This document shows positions 24,001 to 36,000 of a stretch of 64,000 nucleotides of DNA, piece by piece. The stretch comes from Reticulitermes speratus. Taxonomy: Eukaryota > Arthropoda > Insecta > Blattodea > Rhinotermitidae. The notes under the pieces are model-generated. The model saw only the letters and a program-made list of their open reading frames with translations, was not told the DNA's origin and did no database searches. A program made the translations under genes and the position numbers. Position 1 is the stretch's first letter; each line of letters opens with the position of its first letter. The DNA lies in contig JAJKFL010000039.1 of the NCBI GenBank assembly GCA_021186555.1, positions 20,130,733 through 20,194,732 of the forward strand, given 5' to 3'.

Positions 24001-27000
24001 AAATGTTCCTCATTTTAGAATACAATTTTTCTTACATAATCCAATACTGTTGTATATTTTATATATCCCTGATATTTGGACTTCCTGAAAGGACAAAATT
24101 ACTTGATGAGGACCTTCATAATGTACACTTCACTTTATAATATTATAGTGATTAAATCAGAGAGGATGTGGTAGACTGGACATGTAGAGTGCGTGGAGAA
24201 GTGAGAAATGCATTTAGTATTTTGATTAATAAACTTGAAGGAAAGAACCCACCTGGGGAATCTAGGTGTAGATGGAAGAATTATATTAAAGTAGATTTTA
24301 CAGAAATAGTGTGTGAAGGTGTGACTGGAATCAACTAGATGTTAAGTCGTCATAACTTGACATTGGACATTTGTATGATGACATGTGACAGACATCTGCT
24401 AGTAGTGTTACTGGTTTTAAAATTTACACTACAGATTCATTAGAACAGTGAAATGCATTCTGTAAACAGCAAAGTACTTCTAGTACATGTTTTATGATTG
24501 GTCACTGCCCAACAAACTAAGGTCATCTTCATGTAAACACGGAGCCCAGTGTCTGATCATGGCTCAGTGCAGACACCTGATGCGCCTAATAGTTTCATGA
24601 CTAATGACCAGAGACTTGGCAGCTATAAACTGAAATTTATGTACAGTATGGTCACATTTTATGCAAATTTGAAATTATGCGATATAGAAAATATTAATAA
24701 AACTCACTTAATGTGAAAAATTTGAAATTTTGAAAAGCCAAAATTGAAAAAAAAACACCCTTACACCAGCTTTTATCATCAAGTGGTCTATAGTGCATCC
24801 TAATTGGGCACCTGTTGTATCTGCTGTTCCATTAGTGTCAGTAGAATTTTATGACTTTTTCCAATTTTTTCAGGCAGTGTACTACATTAATTAATGAAAT
24901 TGTCATTAAATTAACTTTTATTGTTAAAAAGTATGTTTAAAAGTACAAATATGCTACTATGGTATGTAGATTTATTCACTCTGAGAATGCATCCCCTCAA
25001 CTTTACCTTTATCTATGGGAAAGTTTGTCTTGAATTATACAAAGTCTTGAAGAGTGCATCCCTCATGTAAAATGTGACTGCAGTCTGTTTGTACAAAACC
25101 ACAGAGAAGACATTTAGACACCTATTGTACCAAATAAGTGAAACCATTCTGAGCGGTATACATAAAGGCTAGACCAGTACCTAAGCCAATGTTGTGAAAA
25201 TGTGGAGGAAAGGTTCTATTACATGGCACTAGATCTGAGCTTCATAATCTCCTGTGTCTTATGCTTCCCCTTTGACCTTCTAAAATTCACATACCTCCTC
25301 CCATACTTGGTAAATTTTCTGTTGTACTTTTAAGGGCCTATGTCTGAAATTTATTAATAACTACTTTTTTTATTCTTTTGGTGAGCACAGTTTCCCACTT
25401 TAACTTGCATACATTACATTTGAGTTTAAAATACAGAACAGAAGCAAAAGAGTTGCATTTTACATTATGTAACAGTTTCCCATTTATGTGAAGTAAATTG
25501 TTATAGAATAAAGAAATAAAGTCAGACTAGCCCCTAGAAGGTGCAGCTGTGAGTTGGGTCTGTAACTAAATGGATATTACAGCATACAAAATTGAATCAG
25601 TGGTTCATTTTCATTGCACAGCTGGAAAGAGGATAATGGTAACAAAGTATGTAGAGAAAAACACTTCATCAAGAACTGCAACAGAAGGGGACTGGAGTAA
25701 GTGGAAGGACCAAGAGGAAAGTCTGAGGAATGAAGAGACCATTGCAGAGTCTGGAAGAATTTTTGTTAGAAATCTTGCCTATACAGTCACTGAGAATGAT
25801 ATTGAACAACTTTTCAATAAATTTGGTGAGTTTTCATCATACACTATACATCTATAGTAAACCCCGATATGATTATATCAAGGAAAAGTTCATAACTTTT
25901 ACTCAAAAGTTAGTAAAAGAGGTCTGAACTTTCATGTACTGCATACATTACTTCATGAGACAGATTTTCTCTTTGAAACCAGCCACAATACTTAACACAC
26001 TTCCAGCATAAGTAGCTTTTAGTCCTAGCAGGCACCAGATGTTCGTGTGCTAACCTTTTACCTGAAACTATCAGGTCCATCACTGTAGCTGTTTTAAATG
26101 GTATACATTTTATACATATAGCAGTGCCTTGTTACACTAGCATTATCAGTATATACAGTAAAATTCTGATTTTATGTTTTCATGAGGCCCACCTAAAAAT
26201 GGCATAGAATCTAGGAAACATGGTTTGTATGGGCATTTGGCCAAGACTGTACAAAAAGTGTGTAGAATAGCAGAAAACACAAAATGTGGGAATGAAAATC
26301 AGGGTTTACTAAATTGACATTTCCTCCTATATGTGTCATCCTGTGACAAAGCCTTCCAGTAGTGCTAACTTTGAATTTTGCTGTCACTCTTTTCACTCTC
26401 CTATATGTCTTTCCTCACATTGTCCCCCCCCCCATGAATTTTTATTGACATCTTTATTATATCTATTTATTATATCTTAGACATTTAATAAAAGTGAGTT
26501 GGGATATCATAATCAATATACTGATTAGGCTATGGGCTGGACATCTAAGCCAGGGCATGACCATGACCACTGTCTGCATGTAGTGCCAGGGTTAAGAATG
26601 AGTTGATCTGTACTGATTTGCCCCTTACGCCTTCTTGGTGTGTACAGAGATAACTTTACCTTTCCCATGTCTCAATTTTTGAAATTGTCTGAGGATTCGT
26701 GTAGTCATCTATGCATAATACATGTCTGTACAATTTTATTCTTTTCTTGGTTTAGGATCTTGTCATGGTCATTTCTTAATATTGTGTAGGCATCACAGTT
26801 TTTATAAAGCACTGTGAGATGTTACTTGTATAATTGAGCTAAATCCTAAACTAGCATAGCCCAGTATATTGTCAGTTGTAGAATGTTTTTGGGCAATGCA
26901 AATTGAGCATCTGAACACACATGATTGGTGAATGGTTGCATGGTTGAGAAGGGCTGTTGGCAAATTTCATTAAACTTGTATTGCCTGAAGCTTCATTGTG

Positions 27001-30000
27001 CACATAGAGCTGAGTTTCTAGAATAAAATTTGTGGACTCTTCTTGGTGTGGCTGGTCATATGTAGTGATAAGAAATTTGATAAATTCCGTTAGCAATTTT
27101 AATTTAATTTAATGACCACTTTTTAATTCTAATTGTCAAAGGTAATAAGGACCATGATTGTTTCATATTATTGTGGGGGGCTGTTTTGAGAAGAACTGAA
27201 TGCAGGCTGTATGAAGGTTCTACTTCAATAACAACTTTGTGGCTGATGCATGTAATCTGCTTATATTTCTCATAGCCCATACCTGATTTTCTATTCCATA
27301 TGTCACAAGAGGCAAGTAATATTTTTTATGTAATGTAACTTCAACTTTCTCCTGAAATTTCCCAATTTCAAATGATACTTCCAACAGACTAGTAAAATTT
27401 TTTGGCTAAACAGTTTCTCTCTCTAAATGAGAACTTGTGAAAACTTAATTTATTTAGACATTGCTAAATGATAAATTGTAGAAGATGTATATAAATGTAG
27501 AATGGAATGGATTGGTAAATAAACACACTACATTAATTTGCATATCTTTTCATGCAAGCAGCACCAAAAATGTTTTCACTGTGTTATAATGTAATCTCCC
27601 TTTTGCTCCTCTTCTTTTTCTTATCTGCCCCTTCCCTCCCCAACCTTGTAGCTGTATCTTGTAATGTGAAAGTAACGGTGATCATGGTCCTGAGCGGATG
27701 ATGGATCTATGGAATGTGTTTGTTTGTATGTATGTATGGTATTTGCTAAAAATCACTATTATCCACAAGAAATATTTCCTGGAATCAATGTGATCAAAAA
27801 CTTATCAGATTGATCACCTTTTTTTTTTTTAATGGAGTGGAATTTAGATGCATGAGCTTCTTCATAAATTAAAACCATCATTTTATTTAGGTCCGATAAC
27901 TGAAGTTATGTTGCCTGTGGATCGTAATACAAGAAAAGTGAAAGGCTATGCTGTTGTAACATTTCTTGTTCCTGAGAATGCAGCCAAAGCATTTGTGGAA
28001 TTGGATGGTTCCATATTCCATGGCCGAATGCTTCATTTGCTTCCGGGCAAAGCCAAGCAGTCCTTGGAAGAACTCATGGAAAAGGGTAAAACATAACAAC
28101 AGAAAATAAGTTTATGAAATAATGTGAAATTTGAGCTTCTCATAGCAGTGTTGCTGAAGATTCAAGTCTTCTGAAATGCTGTGCCATATCAACTGGTAAA
28201 TATTAACCACTGTCAAGCAGCCTTAAGATGAAGGCACTACCATCCTTTGAAATGTCAGTATTTATTTATTACTGGACATGGCATAACATCCCAGAAGACT
28301 TGAATCTTCTTGAAAGAACTTAAAACTTACTTTCCAGCAAATGATTTGATGTGTATAGATTATCAATTTTGGGTTTATTTGGTTTATTCCCTACTATTAA
28401 ACAGTGTAGTATTAATCAGAATATTTTAAGTATCAGCACAAAACTCTTGTCTGTAACAACACCATGAAAAGAAAAGAAATGTTATGGTTCAGGTGTGGTG
28501 GTGGTGGCAACTTACTTATTGTGTAAATACTGTATATTCTCGAATCTAATCCGCACCCTTTTTACAGTTTTAGAGGGCTAAAAAATCAGATGCGGATTAG
28601 ATTCGCGGTCCAGAGCTGGATTTTGAAAAAATGATTGAGCTGCTGTACGTGCCGTAAGAACAATACAATAATCTATTATTTTATTATTTATTATTATAAT
28701 AATATAATAATTGGGTCCAGTGAATTTCCTTCGTGACGCCTCACATCCACTGATCGCTGCCTTGTGTTTCCGCCATAGTCGAACGTTGCTTTCATCAACT
28801 CCAAAAATTGCAGCGGCTTTGCGGTTTCCATTCTCCTCTGCGCACCCGAATAACTTCACGTTTGAACTTTGCCGTATATGAGAGTCGTTTAGATTTCAGG
28901 TGTCCCTCTTCCATAACTACGGTACACGACAAATTGGAACAAGCACCTCCCACGTTTCAACAACTAAGGCTCAGCTGGCTTCAGACGAGATTGCACACGT
29001 CTGTTGAGAAAGGCCCCGCCTCTATCGGTATGACTCATCGGCCACAGGCGTAGCGTCGGATTTTAACGCATTGGTAACATCCAGTATTATTCAATCAGTC
29101 GCCCCGTGGGCAAGGGGTGGTTGAAGGAAAGGTGCGGATTAGAATCGCGAACTAACTTTTTTTCGTTTAAGAAGTCACCAAAAACTGGGTGCGGATTAGA
29201 TTCGGATGCGGATTAGATTCGAGAATATACGGTATTTTGAACATAAATGGCATTAAATACTGTGTGAATATTCCTCAACAGTCCAGTTTTTAAATATGGA
29301 TTTGTTATGTGTTGATGTTTTTTCTTACAAAGTATCTGCAACCAGTATTAGCAATTATTTAGCCAGTACAAAGTGTTACTGTAGAAAGTATAGGTACCTG
29401 CATATGGCATGAAGTTCATACAAAGTCTTCCTCTTGGTTTATATGTTGGTAGGAATTGTACCATAAGCCTGTTTTATGATAACTAAGGAAAGATTTCTCT
29501 TGTGAGTAGAAGGGCTGACATTCAAACAGAAGCAACTACTGAAGAAGAAGGCTGAAGCTGCCTCATCTCACAATTGGAACACACTGTTTTTGGGCCAGAA
29601 TGCTGTGGCAGATTTAATAGCAGAAACGTACAACACAACAAAAGATAAGGTACATTGCATTATCTGGATGGTCAAATTTGAGCAATTTTAAGAGGAGGCA
29701 TTCTGTTGTGTTTCAGTAATGCAGTGTATTAAAGGTGATACAGTCAACACAACCTTTTTTTATTATAAACACAACATTTGTTTTTATATTTGCTACATGT
29801 TTCAACTCTAAAGGTTGAACATCAGGCGAGAATATATAAAAATATAAAAGTGGACAATGGTTAAAACATAATTCTTATTAATGTGAATCTGTTCCTTACA
29901 AATTCCTTTTATTAGAATTTTGTACTATTGTATTGAATCCCACCTAAGAAGTTTGAGCATTTGAAAATATTAAAGTGTGTACATTCCTATTTGTTTTAAC

Positions 30001-33000
30001 ACTAGTTATGAGTAAAATATATTTTTACTCTTCCTTATTTCTGGCGTGTGTTCAAGGGCTGTAAAGAGACATAAGTAAATGCTATGATAATTTATGCAGC
30101 AATATGAATCTACCAGTGTGATGAGAATGAATCTGCTTACAGTGTCTTGCTAAGTGTTGCAGTTTCTTCTTCTTCTTGCCTTATGTTTAGGTACAAAATA
30201 TTTTGGTGTGCTCCTAAAATTTTCCAAGCTCCTGGTGTAGTCACTACAGTTTTTGCATTTGTGTGTGATCAGAAAAATTAAATTCCTGCTAAGTACAGGT
30301 ACGAGTTTAACCTTATTGAGTATGGAGTGTCATGACAATCATGTTACCCCTATTTGAGCATCTGTGTGGAAGCAACACTTCATATATTTTGAAGAACTAT
30401 TTGCATGTAATTTTAGAATTGTTGCAGTTGCATTGATATCGCTCAATAAGAATAAGGTTGGTTCCTTTTTTACAACTTTCTCTTGTCACTGATGTTTCCT
30501 GCAGGGTTGCTTATTCTGCAATAAAAACCTTCTCCATTCTCCTGTATCTTTGCATAAGCACTCCTCTTGTATCTGTGTCAATTATTTCTGTACTCTGTTT
30601 TCTGTATTTTCTCTTCCTTCACTTCTGCCTGTTATCTATGTTCTAATTGAATAAATGACTGGGAAATACAAGAACAAGGACCTTTTGATTTTTTGTTGTT
30701 GTTTTGTAATTTTAAAATTGACTAACTCTACAGTACAAGGTAATTCCTGAACAGTTAAGAGGGACAAAGCAGTTTTGAGGATAATACTTGTATTTATGAG
30801 TATGGGCTGTAGAAAAATAATATGAAGATGTGGGTTGAATTCAATTACTTCAGGATGGAGAGCAGTAGTAGGTATTTGTGAGGAAGGTTACGAATGGTTG
30901 GGGTCCATAAAAGCACAGAACTTTTTGACCTGCTGAATGTGGGTAATTTTCAGCTTCTAAAAGAAAATCCTTCACCATGGAGTTACTTAGTTACATGAGA
31001 ATGGGGTGGGGGATTAATTACTGAACAAAGAAGTATAGTGATTTCTTCAGTTCAGTGATGCAGGCATGTAATTTTACTTGTTTCAGGTTCTGGATTCAAG
31101 TGGAAAAGAAAGTGCTGCTGTAAGGTTGGCTTTGGGAGAAACACAGATTGTGTCTCAGATGCAAGAATTTTTGGAAGAGAGTGGTGTCCATCTAGATGCT
31201 TTCAATCAGGTACTGGTTACTGCTTTTACTAAGCCAGCAGGAGATTTCTGTTGGCTTATTTGAATAGAAAACTCCTGTTATAATATAATTTAAAAATTGG
31301 TGAAGTAGGCCATAACATTTGTTTTAATAACATACCACCAGCAAAATTTCTTCTTTATATATCTCCTTGTATTGCTTTTGCATGTGTATTGTTTGTTGTA
31401 TACTGTTCTGAAGTGCAGAAAATTAACGTTAACAGAGAAATTGTGTTCAGTTGGCTGTCTGTCTGCATGCTTTGTCAGAAGATATACTGGAAAAATTTTG
31501 ATTAAACTTATACTGGGGCCCTGCATCAGATGTTTCCAGGCAAATTTCATGTTTGCTTGTATCAGTCCTGTCATAACCCTTACTTTGCACAAAGCTGAAA
31601 CCAAACATAGACTTTTCTCAAAAGTGGTTAATGTACCAAAAATTAGTATGTGAATATAAGGTAGACATGACCTAAAAATTTTATTTTAAATACTTTCTGG
31701 ATGATATGTCTTTACCAAAATACATGAAACGACAGTTTATAGATGTGTAGTATGGTTTATATGGTCTCATGGCTTTGTAGCATGAGGTATCAATCTCAAG
31801 GAATGCATTTGTAACATACTACATTCCAGGTGGAGTAGAGTTTTCTGTTCTTGTTTTATTGCCCCAACATATGCAAACAGCTTAATATTTTTCTTCTTGT
31901 AATTGTTTCTTACTTATGCTGCTTAAGAATTGGACCCTTGCAAGGCATGCAAGGTGACTTACTTGTATCATCTGTTGTTTATACAACAGCTATGCTAGAT
32001 GAATGTGGTATTATACCATATTACTATTACTGTTTTGCATCAGATTATAAGTTAGATTATAATGCAAAGCCCATATATACTCATTAGAAAACTATGTGTA
32101 CTACAGAATCAGCCGTCTTCTCTCGCACAACCTAGTTTATGTCACATACAATGTTGTGCGTTGTTGTTCATTATACAACAGTGGATAAATATCATTTAAC
32201 ATGAGAGCATTGGCACAGTGTAATGATGCATGCTTCAGAATATGTTTTGTGAGTGAATGAGTGAGTGTGTACGTGCGTGTTCGCGTGCATGCACCCTCAT
32301 GGAGTGGGTGTGCACATACATTCTTGCAGACAACATACTGTGGATACAGTTCTGCAGATGTTGATACTGAGAATAGTGGTGGGGAAAAGGAGGGTAAAAG
32401 ACTGGGGAACTGAGCTATAATTCTAATCCTCACATAGTGTGTAATGCTGTTCACTTGTTAGTTTTACAAGAATGGTGGTGCTATTCATTTGTCAGTTGTT
32501 TGAGAATTGTGACACAGTTACAGTCATTTATGGTAGAGTATCAGTTTTACTAAGAGTGATTTGATTAAATACCAAACTTAATTATCACACGTGTGGTGGT
32601 GTTTTGCTGCAGGGTCCTGCCAGGCCAGTTCACTACCACAAACTTTTTTTAAATGGACTTTGAAGGGCCCCAGTGAAAATTGAAGGGACAAAAGTAAATT
32701 AAAGTTGATTGTAGTGTTGCCTGCTGCACCTTATCCTGATAATGTTTTGTCATGGTTTCACTCTTGTGACCTTTTCTATGGGTGCTTGGTGCAACATAAT
32801 GGAATTCTTTAGGTTGGATAGGCAGACCTGTTTGAGCCAATGTGGTACTTGTTTTTAAAGAAATTACTGTGTTAGTGGATGTAAAGAGGGAAATGAGGAG
32901 TGGAACATGTTTTTAAAACTTGAACATTATTTAACTCATTTTTCCATTCTTTCCTTATTTTATAGGCTTATGATATCTTTATGAAATTGTGTCCATCTGT

Positions 33001-36000
33001 TCAGTGTACATGAAGTTTACAGACATGCTACTTGAGACCTTTACACTTTCAAATTTCCTGCTGTCAATAAGACCAGTTAGATGACTGTGCGAACATCAGA
33101 GGTGGGAGCACCACTAGTGTCCCTGAATGTGGAGTGCTAAAGTTCTGTTTGGTGAAATATCATATAAAATATGCAACTTTGTTGACATATTTTACTTTAT
33201 ATTCACCGTGCATTTTCATTAATGTTTTTTAGACAATTTTAGAGAAACCATAAAAGGTTTTTAATTAAATGTGCATTTAGTTGGTTGTAAATTTAGTTTG
33301 TTGAGATAATATTTTTGGAGATTATAAAACAACGTAGTGGTTGTGTGAAATCTATATATAAGTTCTTTTTCTAGTTGTGACAGCTAATGAACTATTGGAG
33401 CTGGGCAATTGGCATTTTATAGACATAAGTAACAAATGTACCTGTAATTGTGGTATGAAACACTTGTTCTACTATATGTTAACAATTACAAACACAGTAG
33501 TAATGTGAAACTTTGGAGTTCTTGTTCTCCTCCTCCTCCTCCTCCTCCCTCCTCCTCCTCCTCCTCCCTCCTCCTCCTCCTCCCCCTTGCCCTTCTCCTG
33601 TTCCTCCCCCTCCTCCTCCTCCTCAAGCCCTACAGCCTGTTGTGGACCTTGGCTTCCTATATATTCTTCTCCATTCCTTCTGGTCTGTGGCCACTGTATG
33701 TGAATTTCTTATTCCCATATCATTAAATTCTCTTCAAATTCATCAGTCCACCTTTTCCATGGTCTTCCTCTTTTCCTTGTTCCTTCCATTCCTACAGTCA
33801 CCATATGTTTTGGCATTCTTTCATTAGAAACTTTGAAGTTATATCTAGAAAAATTGAATATTGGTCAGATGGCAGAGTACTGGGAATTATAAGCAGTGAT
33901 GGATCTGTAAGTTTTGTAATCATATAAAGTTACAGGTTTTGTTACTCTGAACATACATACTGAAGCATTTGAAGAGAAGTAGGCATTAGAAGTGCTTGCA
34001 AGATCTCACATAATTGTACTCTTTCTCATCACAAGATTAAAACCAACATATGCACTGTATTTTCATACACAGAGTCAATTGCCGCTACGTATGTTTCGGC
34101 TTCAAGAAGCCATCATCAGGGGTCCCAAGTTTACACGTACTACACATCCATTAATTCATCTAATAACGTCTCTTATATCACATGTAATACCAGTATTGAA
34201 GCATATAAAATCCTGGGAATAATTGCTCATGTATGCTATACAAATCACAACACAGGACACATAACAACATAATACGGTATATACTCAACTTTACTTGGAT
34301 ATTCCGTACACTAAAGACAAGACTGCCATGAATTTCAAACCAACATATATAAATGTAATCTTAAAAACCTTTTAACCTTTTATATATATATACATATAGC
34401 ATAAATATGCAACTATTCCCAGGATTTTATATGCTTAAATACTGGTATTATGTGTGATATAAGAGACGTTATTAGATGAACTAATGGATGTGTAGTACGT
34501 GTAAACTTGGGACCCCCTGATGATGGCTTCTTGAAGTCGAAACATATGTAGGGGCAATTGACTCTGTGTATGAAAATACAGTGCATATGTTGGTTTTAAT
34601 CTTGTGATTTGTTATCATGATGCACGGTGAATATAATGTGAAATGTACTCTTTCTGTTCAAGGCTCCAAAGCAGAGATCCAAAACAATTATCCTGGCAAA
34701 AAATTTGCCTGCTAAAACATCAGCAGCAGAAATCAAGAAGATATTCGCAAAGTATGGTGAGCTGGGACGAGTTGTCATGCCACCTGCTGGTATCACAGGT
34801 AATTAATTATTTATTCATTAAATGCAGAAACATCTCAAAACTTTGTGATTAATCTTTTTTTACATTGGGGAATTCACAAAAAGTGCATGCTTGGACTGAA
34901 ATTACTATAATTTCTATGATTTTAACCGAATTTAATTCCCGCTGTGTATGTAGTCAGGTTTTGCAATACCTGCAGAATGTGAGGATTGACAGTGAAGATT
35001 CAAGTCCTTTGGGATTTGATGTTATATTAATGGAGCCACTTTTCTTGGGCCCTGAAAATGAGGCAGCAAGTTCCTCCAAAATGCCAGTAAATATTTACCA
35101 GTCAACATGGTATCATACCCCAGAGAACTTGAATCTTCATTATCACTGCTGTCAGAACCTCAAATCTTGTATGGTTTATATTACTTCACTAATTCAGCTT
35201 GGTATGGTAGTCCTTCAACCATTTAAAAGAGAAAAGTTACTATCCCTGCTGGCATAAATATTCCAAGCAAAACATGAATTTCATCTGCTGTTTTCCATGC
35301 TTTTGAAAAATCCTGGTTTAAACACACGCTGCCTGTGATTGTATGAATTCTACATGGTGGATGCCTGGATTGCTATCTGTTCCACGTACCTTTATTCTGC
35401 ACTATTTGTTGTGTGTAATGTAGTTGTTTCCAAATATAGTATTTTGAGAACCTTGTTTACTGAAACTTTTATGTCCATTTGAAGTGCAATACAAATGTAC
35501 TTTTATTACATGAATGCAGTGAAACTGAATCATATTTTAACTGTGAAGATCATCACTGCTTCACACATCAGTGGAAGCCATTTATGACTTGCTACAATTG
35601 TAAAGTTAGTGTTACCAGGATAGTGTGCAGATGTGATTGTACTGTAGAGTATTTTTATTTGTGAAAGTTTCCATTTGTGATACAGTATTCCCCTTTTATA
35701 ACTTTTAAATTGATGAATGTCAAAGAAGTAGATGACATTCTTTGTCTCTGTGTATACTACAGTCCTCTTAAGCACAGTACCACATCAACAGATTTAAAAA
35801 ATTTGAGTACGTTAGTGTAGTGGTAACATTCTAGACGTGTAATTAGAAAGTACTTTGTTCCAATCTTGGCTGAGTAGCTAGTTATTTTGATTTCATGATT
35901 TTCCTGCCTTTCTAGGTATGTGTCAGTGTAGAACCTTAAAGCAGGTCACTGCTGCATCCAGCCAGATCCATAAGTATTCACTGTATGTAATCACCCTACC

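Larger units (their letters stand above)
34030..34614. mobile_element. Inverted-repeat (foldback) element with one hammerhead-like ribozyme per arm
   Basis: The left arm (about 34030-34222) and right arm (about 34410-34614) are inverted copies of roughly 195 bp, separated by about 185 bp. Shared landmarks include AACCAACATATGCACTGTAT and CCTGGGAATA inverted against TATTCCCAGG. Each arm carries a hammerhead-type motif that reads outward. Just outside the right arm is ATGCACGGTGAATATAATG, a sequence that also follows the motif near 58030 (minus). There is no coding region, so it is non-autonomous. It lies in RBM19 intron 9, close to exon 10. Confidence 0.75.

Noticed and set aside
25847..26220. 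Two possible pogo-type MITE ends (ATAGTAAACCCCGATATG and CAGTAAAATTCTGATTTTAT)
   Set aside because: They resemble CAGTA-AACCC ends, but no inverted partner could be matched at a sensible distance.
33448..33827. Poly-Ser/Pro/Leu proteins
   Set aside because: The reading frames result from the TCC repeat and have no neighbouring exons in phase with RBM19.
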